Source: Eubacteriales bacterium (GTDB taxonomy: Bacteria; Bacillota; Clostridia; Lachnospirales; Lachnospiraceae). Taken from it: 64,000 nucleotides of DNA. Under the pieces are notes generated by a model. It was not told the origin of the DNA, searched no databases, and was given only the letters and a program-made list of their open reading frames with translations. Positions 8,984-18,699 of this stretch are shown here, one piece after another; within the stretch, counting starts at the first letter, position 1; each line of letters opens with the position of its first letter. The stretch spans positions 22,336 through 86,335 of the forward strand of contig JAUNHA010000004.1 of the NCBI GenBank assembly GCA_030524135.1, written 5' to 3'. A program made the translations under genes and the position numbers.

Positions 8984-11425
8984 ATGAGAAAAAATATCAA
9001 AAACCCCCATAACAAATACAATCAGATCAAACGCTTCGGTGCGATGCTCATGGCCTCCGTGCTTACGGTGCAGGCAGGATTTACGGCGCTTCCCGGAGCA
9101 GGGCTCACGTCACTTCTGGGCGGCGTGACCGCTTATGCGGACAGCTGGCAGGGCGTCGTCAAAGCGACGAGCCTTAATGTGCGTTCGGGCGCGGGAACCG
9201 GCTACGATTCCGTGGATACGCTTGCCAACAATACGAGCGTGACCGTCATCTCCCAGACGACGGGGACGGACGGGCAGGTCTGGTACCAGATCAGCTACGG
9301 AAACGGAAAGACGGGCTATGCGAGACATGATTTCATCCAGCAGCCTGTCGTATACAGCGCTTCAGACGCGAGCTTCGAGGCGTGGATGAATGAGCAGGGC
9401 TTTCCGGAGAGCTATAAGAACGGCCTCCGGGGTCTGCATCAGCAGTATCCGAACTGGGTCTTCAAGGCGCAGCATACGGGTCTTGACTGGAATGCCGTGA
9501 TCGGAGAGGAATCAAAGGTCGGACGAAATCTCGTCTACAAGACCTCAAAGTCATCCTGGAAATCCATTGCGCAGGGCGCGTTTGACTGGGCTTCCAATAC
9601 CTGGCCCGGATTTGACGGGGCGGCATGGCAGGCGGCATCCACGGAGATTATCAGTCACTATATGGATCCGCGGAACTTTCTGTCGGAGCCGTATATTTAC
9701 CAGTTTGAGCTCCAGTCTTATAATCCGGCAACGCAGACGAGAGACGGCCTTCTGAAGATTGTGGACGGTACCTTCCTTGCGGGAGATGCCCTGGTTCCGC
9801 TTGAGGGAAGCCAGCTTACCGGCGGTACGATCGTGGAAGTAACTGTCAGCACATCCGGAAGCGGTACGGGCGGCAGCACAGGCGGCAGCTCCTCCGGCTC
9901 GTCGTCAGGCAGCAGCACGACAGTTGGACCCGGCGCAGACACCGGAAACAGCAGCACGACAGCAGGCCCTTCCGGAAACAGCGGAAGTACCTCAGGCTCC
10001 GTGATCGGAAACGGACCGGGTACAGGGACTTCAGACGGATATGTATCCGCAGGACCCGGCACGGGTACGCAGACGGATGCGGTCGTGAGCGGACCGGCAG
10101 CTGCCATCGGCATACCGGGCACAGCGGCAGCGCTCTCTGAGGTGCTCTCGGATGTTTGGGAATTTGTTGCGGAAGCCTTTACCGGGCTTACCTCCTACGC
10201 GGCAGCCTGGAAGCAGGATGCCGGCGGCTGGTGGTGGCAGACGGACGACGGCGGTTACCTTACCGGCTGGCAGTGGCTCGACGGCAATGGAGACGGCACC
10301 GCGGAGTGCTATTATTTCTATGACAATGGTTATATGGCCGTTAATACGGAGATCGACGGGTATCTGCTCAATGCGGACGGCGCGTGGGTGAGCCATGACG
10401 GAAAGACCTATACCAAATCCGTATCCGGCGGCACCGTGCAGACGGTAAAGATGCGGAAGATCCCCTATGTAGATATTATTATGAAGGCTGCGGAGACCTC
10501 GGGCGTAAGCCCTTATGTACTCGCTTCCATGATCATTCAGGAACAGGGCACAAAGGGAAGCTCCGATCTGATCTCCGGAAAACACGGAACCTATCCGGGC
10601 TATTATAATTTTTACAACATCGGCGCGTATGCCCACGACGGCATGGGCGCGGTGGAAGCAGGCCTTAAGTACGCTTCCGAGAGCGGAAACGGAGACCGTC
10701 CGTGGAACAGCATTGAAAAGGCGATCATCGGCGGTGCGTCCGCCTACGGCGCAAACTACGTTCAGAACGGGCAGGATACATTTTATCTGAAGAAGTTCAA
10801 CGTACAGGGCTCCAATAAATATAATCATCAGTACATGACGAATGTTCCCGCGGCGGCGAATGAAGGCGCGCACGTCTCTGAGGCCTATTCACAGGCAGTC
10901 AAGGCGACGGCGCTGGAATTCAAGATTCCGGTCTATGACAATATGCCGCAGAATGCATGTCCGATGCCAGCGGGCGACGGAAATCCGAACAACAAGCTGA
11001 AGTCCGTAACGGTGGACGGATACACGCTGACACCGACCTTCAATATGGATACGGCGGGCTATGAGCTCATCGTCGAAGGCAGCACGGCGAGCGTGAATAT
11101 CAATGCACAGACGATCGACGCGAACGCAAAGGTAAGCGGTGCGGGCACCGTGAACCTCAATGTGGGCCTGAATACGATAAAGCTGACTGTGACTGCGGAG
11201 AATGGATCAACGCGTGACTATACGATCAATATCAACCGTCTGGCGGACGGCAGTGAAAACAGCGCTTCCACCGGTACTGCAGGAACGGGACCGGCAGGCA
11301 CGGCGTCTGACCCGACTGCTTCCGGCACCCCGGGAACGGGAGAGAGCACGGGCGTATCGCCCGGCGCGGCTCCTTCGGGATCCGCTAACGGACCGTCAGG
11401 CAGCGATGTCATTATCATTGGTTAA
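8984..11425 (+). CDS. large secreted SH3b / glucosaminidase cell-wall hydrolase
   Basis: An 813-residue exported protein. In order: a long signal peptide (about 1-52), an SH3b domain (about 53-115), and a conserved region seen in clostridial glucosaminidases (about 125-250). A Gly/Ser/Thr-rich linker (about 285-385) is followed by Trp/Gly-rich cell-wall-binding-like repeats (about 410-475). The endo-beta-N-acetylglucosaminidase domain (about 490-640) carries the probable catalytic Glu in IIQEQG. A cadherin-like beta-sandwich (about 675-755) and a low-complexity tail finish the protein. It should cleave peptidoglycan glycan strands outside the cell. The ATG at 8984 begins the signal peptide, but only a weak AGG precedes it and a consensus -10 box ends ten bases upstream. 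Confidence 0.8.
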   Translation: MRKNIKNPHNKYNQIKRFGAMLMASVLTVQAGFTALPGAGLTSLLGGVTAYADSWQGVVKATSLNVRSGAGTGYDSVDTLANNTSVTVISQTTGTDGQVWYQISYGNGKTGYARHDFIQQPVVYSASDASFEAWMNEQGFPESYKNGLRGLHQQYPNWVFKAQHTGLDWNAVIGEESKVGRNLVYKTSKSSWKSIAQGAFDWASNTWPGFDGAAWQAASTEIISHYMDPRNFLSEPYIYQFELQSYNPATQTRDGLLKIVDGTFLAGDALVPLEGSQLTGGTIVEVTVSTSGSGTGGSTGGSSSGSSSGSSTTVGPGADTGNSSTTAGPSGNSGSTSGSVIGNGPGTGTSDGYVSAGPGTGTQTDAVVSGPAAAIGIPGTAAALSEVLSDVWEFVAEAFTGLTSYAAAWKQDAGGWWWQTDDGGYLTGWQWLDGNGDGTAECYYFYDNGYMAVNTEIDGYLLNADGAWVSHDGKTYTKSVSGGTVQTVKMRKIPYVDIIMKAAETSGVSPYVLASMIIQEQGTKGSSDLISGKHGTYPGYYNFYNIGAYAHDGMGAVEAGLKYASESGNGDRPWNSIEKAIIGGASAYGANYVQNGQDTFYLKKFNVQGSNKYNHQYMTNVPAAANEGAHVSEAYSQAVKATALEFKIPVYDNMPQNACPMPAGDGNPNNKLKSVTVDGYTLTPTFNMDTAGYELIVEGSTASVNINAQTIDANAKVSGAGTVNLNVGLNTIKLTVTAENGSTRDYTININRLADGSENSASTGTAGTGPAGTASDPTASGTPGTGESTGVSPGAAPSGSANGPSGSDVIIIG

Positions 11426-11450
11426 GTACATGGAGTAAGGGGAGAGATTC

Positions 11451-13019
11451 ATGAGAAATCTGCACTATTTAAAACTGACGCTTTCGGCCGCGCTGTTATC
11501 CGCGGTCATGGCAATCACGAGCTTTGCCGCAACGGGCAAGCTTAGCTTCTCCGATCCTTCCGCCGTCTCCGGTGAGGAAGTGAACGTGACGATGAAGATC
11601 GCCGCGGATGACGGAGCAACGCTGACGGACGCAAATGTTACGCTCACATACGATGCTTCAAAGCTGGAGTTTGTCGCGGGAACGGATGCGGATGGCGGAG
11701 CCGGTACCGTGCGGGTACACGGCGTTTCAAACGGAGCCGGCACCTCGGAGCTCCAGTATAACCTTAAATTTAAGACGCTTGCGGCAGGCCAGTCCTCCAT
11801 CAGCGTCAGCACGCAGGAAGTATATGACGGAGATTCACAGCCGGTAGAGCTTACGCATCTCGGAAGCTCCACGATCACCGTAAATGCGCAGGCCAGCGTT
11901 TCACAGAATGCGGATCTTGCGGCGCTGCAGATCGCGCCCGGAACGCTCACACCGGACTTTTCCGCGGACGTGACCTCCTATGAGGCGACGGTAGGCACCT
12001 CGGTCGATCAGCTCTCCGTGAGCGCACAGGCGGCAGACGGCGCGGCAAGCGTTGTCCTGAGTGGAAACGAAGGCCTCGCGATGGGGGACAACAGCGTGCG
12101 CGTGACGGTCACCGCGGCTGACGGACAGACCTCAAAGGTCTATACCATTCTCGTCCACAAGCAGGAAGGCGGCGCGGAAAATGCGTCCGCAGAGGCTGAA
12201 AATACGGATAGCACAGAAGGAGAAAGCGAGACGGCGACAGAGACCGAACCGTCCGGCGTACAGCTTTCTTCCAAGGGAAAGACCATAACCATTATGAATC
12301 CGGGCTCGGATGTCCAGATCCCGGCAGGCTTTAACTCCAGCACGATCGTGATCGACGGCCAGCGCGTACAGGGCTGGGTATGGGGCGCCGAGCAGGATCC
12401 GAAGTACTGTGTCGTATATGGTATGAACGATCAGGGAGAACTCAACTTCTATCGCTATGATATGGGCGAAAAAACGATCCAGCGCTACTTCGAGGATCCG
12501 CTTGCGGCGAATTCCGTAAGCAACCAGGAATACACCGCGCTTGCGGACAGCTACAATCAGATGCTGAAGGATTACGATATGCGTTTCCTGATCATCTGCA
12601 TCCTGGGACTTGGATGGCTGCTCTTCATCGTGACGATCATCTATCTGTTTGCGAAGCTGAGAGCCGCGCAGCGGGCAGAAAGCCGCATGAACAAAACGCA
12701 GAACAGCGCGCGCTGGAACGAGGCGGAGGAGACGGACGACAGCTCCTTAAGCGTCTATGATGAGAACATCCTGAAGCATGACTTCGAGCAGAAGGACGAA
12801 GAACCTTCGGCAGCGCCGATCGATGAGACACAGGTGCTGAGACGGCCGCAGCCGAGACGCCGCGGAAAGAATTCTGCTGCCGGAGCAGGCGATACGACGC
12901 CGCTTCCGGAGCTCCACGGTCTGCCGGATGAAACAGGAGAGGGCGGCAACTCTTCCGGAACGGACGCCGCATCAAAGGAAACGGGCTCCGACGACGAGTT
13001 TGATACCTTCAACATCTAA
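11451..13019 (+). CDS. secreted/membrane-anchored cohesin-domain protein
   Basis: A 522-residue protein. A signal peptide (about 1-27) precedes a cohesin-like beta-sandwich (about 28-150, with the LTYDASKLEF motif of type I cohesins) and a cadherin-like beta-sandwich (about 155-235). An acidic linker and a further domain (about 265-345) follow, then a single membrane helix (about 380-405) and a charged cytoplasmic tail of about 115 residues. The gene sits 25 bases after the glucosaminidase, whose C-terminus has the same cadherin-like fold, so the two probably work together at the cell wall. A cytoplasmic tail this long is unusual for a cohesin-type surface protein. No dockerin partner is visible in the window. 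Confidence 0.65.
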   Translation: MRNLHYLKLTLSAALLSAVMAITSFAATGKLSFSDPSAVSGEEVNVTMKIAADDGATLTDANVTLTYDASKLEFVAGTDADGGAGTVRVHGVSNGAGTSELQYNLKFKTLAAGQSSISVSTQEVYDGDSQPVELTHLGSSTITVNAQASVSQNADLAALQIAPGTLTPDFSADVTSYEATVGTSVDQLSVSAQAADGAASVVLSGNEGLAMGDNSVRVTVTAADGQTSKVYTILVHKQEGGAENASAEAENTDSTEGESETATETEPSGVQLSSKGKTITIMNPGSDVQIPAGFNSSTIVIDGQRVQGWVWGAEQDPKYCVVYGMNDQGELNFYRYDMGEKTIQRYFEDPLAANSVSNQEYTALADSYNQMLKDYDMRFLIICILGLGWLLFIVTIIYLFAKLRAAQRAESRMNKTQNSARWNEAEETDDSSLSVYDENILKHDFEQKDEEPSAAPIDETQVLRRPQPRRRGKNSAAGAGDTTPLPELHGLPDETGEGGNSSGTDAASKETGSDDEFDTFNI

Positions 13020-13063
13020 GCGGATGCGGGTATGGCAGAACGCGGACATAAGGAAAAACGCGC

Positions 13064-13113
13064 ACTGCGGACGAAAAAAACACAGGCAGTTTCCGCGCAG
13101 TTTATAATTTTTT
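13064..13113 (+). terminator. probable terminator before clpC
   Basis: ACTGCG (13064-13069) pairs with CGCAGT (13096-13101), extended by GGA/TCC with a bulge, followed by a T-rich run to 13113. Confidence 0.5.
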
Positions 13114-13126
13114 AACACAATCTACA

Positions 13127-13155
13127 TTGATATTTACCTCCGATTCCCTTACAAT
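13127..13155 (+). promoter_or_regulatory. clpC promoter
   Basis: TTGATA (13127-13132) and TACAAT (13150-13155) have exact 17-base spacing; the start point is expected near 13161-13163. The -10 box lies inside the palindrome described next. Confidence 0.75.
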
Positions 13156-13172
13156 GGGATAATCGGAGGTAA
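13134..13172. repeat. perfect 12-bp palindrome over the clpC -10 box and ribosome binding site
   Basis: TTACCTCCGATT (13134-13145) is repeated inverted as AATCGGAGGTAA (13161-13172), with inner CCC/GGG also able to pair. The right arm contains the clpC GGAGG; the left arm lies between the -35 and -10 boxes. It could be a repressor operator or, if transcription starts further upstream, an RNA hairpin hiding the ribosome binding site. It does not resemble the direct-repeat CtsR operator. Confidence 0.75.
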
Positions 13173-13178
13173 TTTATT

Positions 13179-15737
13179 ATGGTACAGTTTACGCAGAAAG
13201 CCAGAGAAGCGCTGGATCTCGCCTATGACACGGCCAATGAGCTGGGACATGGCTATATCGGATCCGAGCACATTCTCTGCGGCCTGATCCGGGAAGGCAC
13301 CGGCCTTGCCGCGCAGGTTCTGAAGCTTAACAATATAGAAGAAAACGGCGTTATTTCGCTGATCGACAAGTTCGTATCCCCGCAGACCATCGTGTCCGTG
13401 CAGGACCGTTCGGGGTATACGCCGAGCGCAAAGCGCATACTCGAGCAGAGCTGCAAGGAAGCCATGCGCTTCAGCTCCCAGCTCATCGGCACGGAGCACC
13501 TTCTGATCGCGATCTTAAGGGACAGCGACTGTGTGGCGTCCCGCATCATGAACACGCTTGGCGCGAACATCCAGAAGCTCTACGGGGATATCTTAAGGGC
13601 GATCGGAGAGGATATTCCGGAGTACCGCGAGGAGCAGGAGCGAAACAGCAGGCGCAGTGAGGCTACGCCGACGCTCAACCAGTATTCGAGAGACTTAACC
13701 GAGCTTGCACGCGCGGGAAAGCTGGATCCGGTGATCGGACGCAGAAACGAGATCATGCGCGTGATCCAGATCCTTTCAAGGCGTACGAAAAACAATCCCT
13801 GCCTGATCGGAGAGCCCGGCGTCGGCAAGACGGCGGTCGTGGAAGGGCTTGCACAGCTCATTTCCTCCGGCTCGGTGCCAGATACGATCCGCGGAAAGCG
13901 GCTCCTCAATCTGGACATTTCAGGTATGGTAGCGGGTTCAAAGTACCGCGGTGAATTTGAGGAACGCATCAAAAAGGTGATCGCGGAGGCGCAGTCGGAC
14001 GGAGACGTCCTTCTGTTCATCGACGAGATTCACACGATCATCGGAGCCGGCGGCGCGGAGGGCGCGCTTGACGCGGCGAACATCCTGAAGCCCGCGCTCG
14101 CGAGAGGGGAGCTTCAGATCATCGGTGCCACGACGATCGAGGAATACAGAAAACACATCGAAAAGGATTCAGCGCTTGAGCGCCGTTTCCAGCCGGTGCA
14201 GGTGGACGAACCGGGTGAGGACGAGACGATCGAGATTCTCCGCGGGCTTCGTCCAAAGTATGAAGAGCATCATAAGGTACACATCTCGGACGAGGCGCTG
14301 AAAGCTGCCGTGAAGATGTCCGAGCGCTATATCAACGACCGTTTCCTGCCGGATAAGGCCATCGATCTGATCGATGAGGCTTCCTCGCGGCTCCGCATTA
14401 CGGAGCTCGGAGAGCCGGCAGAGCTAAAGCGCCTTCTCGAGCGCGATAAAAAGCTCGAGGCGGACAAGGAGGCGGCGATCCGCGGCGAGGAGTACGACAA
14501 GGCCTCCCGCATTAAAAAACGCCAGCAGAATCTCCAGAACCGCATCAAGGCGATGCGCGAGGAGTGGCAGGCGGAGAAGGACAGCTTCAGCCTCACGGTC
14601 GGCGAGGAGGATATTGCAGACGTTGTAAGCAGCTGGACAAAGATCCCGGTGAAGCGTCTGACGGAAGAGGAGACCGTGCGCGTAAAGAATCTTGAGAAGA
14701 TCCTGCATGAGCGCATTGTCAGCCAGGACGAGGCGGTTGCAGCGATCGCACGCGCGATCCGCCGCGGACGCGTCGGCATCAAGGATCCGCGCCGTCCGAT
14801 CGGTTCCTTCATGTTCCTGGGACCGACCGGCGTCGGCAAGACGGAGCTTTCAAAGGCGCTTGCGGAGGCGGTATTCGGCTCCGAAAACGCGCTCATCCGC
14901 ATCGATATGTCGGAGTACATGGAAAAGCACAGCGTCTCCAAGATGATCGGCTCTCCGCCCGGATATGTCGGATTTGACGAGGGAGGCCAGCTTTCGGAGA
15001 AGGTGCGCAGAAATCCGTATTCCGTGATCCTGTTTGATGAGATCGAAAAGGCGCATCCGGATGTGTTCAACATCCTCCTGCAGGTGCTCGATGACGGCCA
15101 TATCACGGACGCGCAGGGAAGGCGTGTGGACTTCAAGAACACCATTATCATCATGACCTCAAACGCAGGCGCGCAGAACATCATCGCGCCGAAGAAGCTG
15201 GGCTTTGCCTCCCCGGAGGACGACAGCCAGAATTATCTGAGTATGAAGGCGAAGGTCATGGATGAGATCCGCCAGATGTTCAAGCCTGAATTCCTGAACA
15301 GAATTGATGAAATCATCGTATTCCATCAGCTCACGAAGGAAAATATGGGCAAGATCGTAAATATCATGCTCAAGGATATCCTGGGTCGTTTAAAGCAGAT
15401 GATGAATGTCGAGATCGAGGCTTCGGATGAGGCAAAGCAGGTGCTGATCAACAAGGGATATGATGAAAAATACGGTGCAAGACCGCTGAGAAGGACGCTG
15501 CAGACCCTGGTGGAGGACCGGATCGCGGAAGAGATCCTCGACGGAAAGCTCCGCGCAAGGGATCATGTGCTGATCACGGCGGAATCGCCGGAGGCGGAGA
15601 CGCTTCAGTTTATCCGCCTTCCGAAGAGAAAGACCCCGGCAAAGACCGGTACGAAGCAGAGCAAAAAGGACGGCACAAAGAAAACGGCAAAGGCCGCTGC
15701 CGGGCTGAAGGGGAAAGAACATGCGGGAACGGTCTAA
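13179..15737 (+). CDS. clpC: ATP-dependent Clp protease ATP-binding subunit ClpC
   Basis: An 852-residue Hsp100 unfoldase. It has an N-terminal double Clp repeat (residues 1-145), AAA+ domain 1 with Walker A GEPGVGKT (211-218) and Walker B LLFIDEIH, and a middle region with a UVR-like helix (about 420-455). AAA+ domain 2 carries Walker A GPTGVGKT (548-555), and the LGF tripeptide at 674-676 marks the ClpP-docking loop. It feeds substrates into ClpP in the cytoplasm. The usual ctsR-mcsA-mcsB neighbours are absent; the gene instead has its own palindromic promoter. A Lys-rich C-terminal tail of about 35 residues overlaps the start of radA by 17 bases. Confidence 0.95.
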   Translation: MVQFTQKAREALDLAYDTANELGHGYIGSEHILCGLIREGTGLAAQVLKLNNIEENGVISLIDKFVSPQTIVSVQDRSGYTPSAKRILEQSCKEAMRFSSQLIGTEHLLIAILRDSDCVASRIMNTLGANIQKLYGDILRAIGEDIPEYREEQERNSRRSEATPTLNQYSRDLTELARAGKLDPVIGRRNEIMRVIQILSRRTKNNPCLIGEPGVGKTAVVEGLAQLISSGSVPDTIRGKRLLNLDISGMVAGSKYRGEFEERIKKVIAEAQSDGDVLLFIDEIHTIIGAGGAEGALDAANILKPALARGELQIIGATTIEEYRKHIEKDSALERRFQPVQVDEPGEDETIEILRGLRPKYEEHHKVHISDEALKAAVKMSERYINDRFLPDKAIDLIDEASSRLRITELGEPAELKRLLERDKKLEADKEAAIRGEEYDKASRIKKRQQNLQNRIKAMREEWQAEKDSFSLTVGEEDIADVVSSWTKIPVKRLTEEETVRVKNLEKILHERIVSQDEAVAAIARAIRRGRVGIKDPRRPIGSFMFLGPTGVGKTELSKALAEAVFGSENALIRIDMSEYMEKHSVSKMIGSPPGYVGFDEGGQLSEKVRRNPYSVILFDEIEKAHPDVFNILLQVLDDGHITDAQGRRVDFKNTIIIMTSNAGAQNIIAPKKLGFASPEDDSQNYLSMKAKVMDEIRQMFKPEFLNRIDEIIVFHQLTKENMGKIVNIMLKDILGRLKQMMNVEIEASDEAKQVLINKGYDEKYGARPLRRTLQTLVEDRIAEEILDGKLRARDHVLITAESPEAETLQFIRLPKRKTPAKTGTKQSKKDGTKKTAKAAAGLKGKEHAGTV

Positions 15738-17115
15738 GACGGAAAGCGTCTTTTTCTGCGGCGAATGCGGATTTGAATCTAAAAAATGGATGGGTCAGTG
15801 CCCGTCCTGCCATAAGTGGAATACATTTTGTGAGGAGCCTGTCATCAAAACGACAGGCTCCGGGCGTGCAGGGAACCGTTCGCAGGGAACAGGCATGGCA
15901 AAGCCGGTACGGCTTTCGGAGATCGACGCCGCGGGCGAGACGCGCTATGATACGGGCTTCCGGGAGCTTTCCCGCGTGCTCGGCGGCGGCATCGTGCCGG
16001 GAAGCCTCGTGCTTGTCGGCGGCGATCCCGGCATCGGAAAATCGACCCTGCTTCTGCAGCTTGCGGTAAACTTAAGCGAAGCGGGCAGAAAGGTCATCTA
16101 TATTTCGGGCGAGGAGAGTCTTAAGCAGATCAAGCTCCGCGCGGACCGCATCGGACAGACGGACGGGGATCTCGGGTTTCTTTCCGAGACGAATATCAGC
16201 ACGGTCACGGCGCTTCTCGAACGGGAAAAGCCGGACTTCGCCGTGATCGATTCCATCCAGACCATGTATACGGACGAGGCGCAGTCCGCGCCCGGAAGCG
16301 TGACTCAGGTCAGGGAGTGTGCGCAGGCGCTGATGCTCTGCGCAAAGCAGAACAATGTCGCGATCTTTCTTGTGGGGCATGTGACGAAGGAGGGCACGGT
16401 GGCGGGACCGCGCGTGCTCGAACACATCGTGGATACCGTATTGTATTTTGAATCGGGGGACGGCGGGGCCTACAGGATCCTGCGCAGTGCGAAAAACCGT
16501 TTTGGATCGACCAACGAGATCGGCGTATTTGAAATGGCCTCGGACGGACTGCATGAGGTGGAGAACCCCTCTGAGCTCATGCTGGCGGGGCGTCCCACGG
16601 ATGCGAGCGGCGCCGTGGTGACCTGCCTGATGGAGGGGACGCGCTCTATGCTGATGGAGGTCCAGGGGCTTGTGACGGAGACGAGCTTCGGCATGCCGAG
16701 ACGGCAGGCCTCCGGGATGGACTATAACCGCCTGAATCTGCTGCTTGCCGTGCTTGAAAAGCGGGCAGGGCTTCAGATGAGCCGCTACGACGCCTATGTC
16801 AACATTGCGGGCGGCATGAAGGTGACGGAGCCCGCGCTCGACCTTGCGGTGCTCGCGGCGATCCTATCGTCCTACCGCGGCATCGTGGTGGAAGCGGATA
16901 CGATCGTCTTCGGGGAGGTCGGCCTGTCCGGTGAGGTGCGCGCGGTAACACAGGCGGAGGAACGCATCAGGGAAGCCGCGAAGCTCGGCTTTTCACGCGT
17001 CATCCTTCCGCAGTACAACCTGTCCCGCCTAAAGGGCAGTGAAACGACACAGATAAGCCTGCGCGGCATCCGGAATATCGGGGAGCTTTCCGCGCTTTTG
17101 CGGGAGGATGCCTGA
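15721..17115 (+). CDS. radA: DNA repair protein RadA
   Basis: A 464-residue RadA/Sms branch-migration protein. A four-cysteine zinc finger (Cys13, Cys16, Cys27, Cys30) is followed by a RecA-like ATPase with Walker A GGDPGIGKST (about 100-109), the diagnostic KNRFG motif (about 258-262), and a Lon-protease-like C-terminal domain. It acts with RecA on recombination intermediates. The start lies inside the end of clpC, so the two are translationally coupled; clpC-radA is a common Firmicute pair. Confidence 0.95.
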   Translation: MRERSKTESVFFCGECGFESKKWMGQCPSCHKWNTFCEEPVIKTTGSGRAGNRSQGTGMAKPVRLSEIDAAGETRYDTGFRELSRVLGGGIVPGSLVLVGGDPGIGKSTLLLQLAVNLSEAGRKVIYISGEESLKQIKLRADRIGQTDGDLGFLSETNISTVTALLEREKPDFAVIDSIQTMYTDEAQSAPGSVTQVRECAQALMLCAKQNNVAIFLVGHVTKEGTVAGPRVLEHIVDTVLYFESGDGGAYRILRSAKNRFGSTNEIGVFEMASDGLHEVENPSELMLAGRPTDASGAVVTCLMEGTRSMLMEVQGLVTETSFGMPRRQASGMDYNRLNLLLAVLEKRAGLQMSRYDAYVNIAGGMKVTEPALDLAVLAAILSSYRGIVVEADTIVFGEVGLSGEVRAVTQAEERIREAAKLGFSRVILPQYNLSRLKGSETTQISLRGIRNIGELSALLREDA

Positions 17116-17279
17116 TCCGGAAGTGCACCGGTAATTCTCAGGCAGCCTTCCGGCAGATTTCCGGCAGACGGGGCCGGCAGGTGAAACAGCTGAAAAACAG
17201 GAAAGTGGTTCCAAAAACGGGCCGCTTGTGGTAACATAAGGGGCGGAACTTAATTATTTTAACAGATGCGGAGGAAACT

Positions 17280-17936
17280 ATGAGATTCTTTATTGACACG
17301 GCAAATGTGGAAGAAATCAGAGAAGCAAACGACATGGGCATTATCTGCGGCGTGACGACCAACCCGTCCCTGATCGCAAAGGAAGGCAGAGACTTCGGAG
17401 AGGTTATCAAGGAGATCACCTCTATCGTGGATGGTCCGATCTCAGGCGAGGTAAAGGCTACGACGACAAAGGCTGAGGACATGATCAAAGAAGGCCGTGA
17501 GATCGCGGCGATCCATCCGAACATGGTCGTAAAGATCCCGATGACGACGGAAGGACTGAAGGCGGTAAAGGCACTTTCAAAGGAAGGCATTAAAACCAAT
17601 GTGACGCTCGTATTTTCCGCGAATCAGGCGCTGCTTGCGGCAAGAGCAGGCGCGACCTATGTTTCCCCGTTCCTCGGACGTCTTGACGATATCTCCACGA
17701 ACGGCACCGATCTGATCTACGACATCGTACAGATCTTCAGCAATTATCCGGAGATCGAGACCCAGATCATCTGCGCGTCCACGAGAAATCCGATGCACAT
17801 CACCGAGTGCGCAAAGGCAGGCGCGGACATCGCAACCGTACCGTACAAGGTGCTGATGCAGATGTTCCATCATCCGCTGACCGATGAGGGCATCGAAAAA
17901 TTCAAGAAGGATTACGAGGCAGTTTTCGGAAAGTAA
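17280..17936 (+). CDS. fsa: transaldolase-like fructose-6-phosphate aldolase
   Basis: A 218-residue TIM barrel of the short (TalC/FSA) transaldolase subfamily. It begins [13 protein letters not shown] and has GVTTNPSL, and Lys85 in VVKIPMT is the expected Schiff-base residue. It transfers dihydroxyacetone units in the non-oxidative pentose phosphate pathway or acts as a fructose-6-phosphate aldolase; the two activities cannot be separated by eye. A strong GGAGG precedes the ATG. The 164-base gap before it has three copies of CCGGCAG (17153-17179) and no convincing terminator. Confidence 0.85.
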   Translation: MRFFIDTANVEEIREANDMGIICGVTTNPSLIAKEGRDFGEVIKEITSIVDGPISGEVKATTTKAEDMIKEGREIAAIHPNMVVKIPMTTEGLKAVKALSKEGIKTNVTLVFSANQALLAARAGATYVSPFLGRLDDISTNGTDLIYDIVQIFSNYPEIETQIICASTRNPMHITECAKAGADIATVPYKVLMQMFHHPLTDEGIEKFKKDYEAVFGK

Positions 17937-17958
17937 TCCGGAGCGCCCATAGATACTT

Positions 17959-18468
17959 ATGTCAGAGCAATTAGTCAGTTTATTTACCGGCCTTTTGGGC
18001 GGTCATGTGAGTGGGGAGATCATCTGTTTCATCATCTCCCTGTTCCCGATTCTGGAGCTTCGCGGCGGGCTTCTCGCCGCGTCTCCGGCCTTTCTTGATG
18101 TCCCGATCATGAAGGCGCTGCCGCTGTGCGTCCTGGGAAACCTTCTGCCCATCCCGTTTGTGCTTCTTTTTATCGAGCGGATCCTGCTCCTCATGGAAAA
18201 ATGGAAGCCGACGAGGGGAGCGGCGCTCTGGCTCCGTGCCAAGGCGGAGAAGAACAAGGGCAAGGTGCAGCAGTATGAATTCTGGGGGCTTGTACTGTTT
18301 GTAGGCATTCCCCTGCCGGGAACCGGCGCATGGACGGGCAGTCTTGTGGCAGCGCTTCTGCACATGCCGAGGCGCCGCGCGTTCCTCGCATGTGTGCTCG
18401 GCGTACTGCTTGCAGCGCTCATTATGAGCATCGTATCCTACGGTCTGATCGGCGGTCTGTTCGGTTGA
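17959..18468 (+). CDS. small multidrug export-like membrane protein (COG2426)
   Basis: A 169-residue membrane protein with about four hydrophobic segments, containing SLFPILELRGGLLAA and GIPLPGTGAWTGS, the two hallmark motifs of the Sm_multidrug_ex family. The family name comes from early annotation and the substrate is unknown. The gene begins 22 bases after the aldolase with no clear ribosome binding site at normal distance (a GGAG lies 15 bases upstream), so expression may depend on coupling. The stop lies in a short tandem repeat of GGTTGATTTCC. Confidence 0.75.
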   Translation: MSEQLVSLFTGLLGGHVSGEIICFIISLFPILELRGGLLAASPAFLDVPIMKALPLCVLGNLLPIPFVLLFIERILLLMEKWKPTRGAALWLRAKAEKNKGKVQQYEFWGLVLFVGIPLPGTGAWTGSLVAALLHMPRRRAFLACVLGVLLAALIMSIVSYGLIGGLFG

Positions 18469-18575
18469 TTTCCGGTTGATTTCCAGGTGTAAAATACCGG
18501 GTCAATATCAACAAAAAACCTTCGGGCAAAAAGCAAATATTGTTAAAATTACGAATGGCATTTTTTACGCCGGTA

Positions 18576-18584
18576 TGGTATAAC
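18576..18584 (+). promoter_or_regulatory. extended -10 promoter candidate for the HPr-like gene
   Basis: TG-G-TATAAC, about 115 bases before the gene, with no good -35. The leader between it and the gene has no obvious function. Confidence 0.4.
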
Positions 18585-18699
18585 ATCCACAATGCGGAGG
18601 CGCGTTTTGGAGAGCGTTTTAGGAAGGCACCGCGCGATCTTTTTCCGCTGTAGAAACTGTTTGTAATTCAGTGAAAATCCCTGAAAGGAGTTGGTAATC

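Noticed and set aside
13127-13178. CtsR operator at clpC
   Set aside because: The CtsR site is a direct repeat of a seven-base unit; here the element is an inverted repeat of a different sequence.
17153-17179. Triple CCGGCAG as a regulatory repeat
   Set aside because: Short, imperfectly spaced and in a GC-rich gap; no function suggested.
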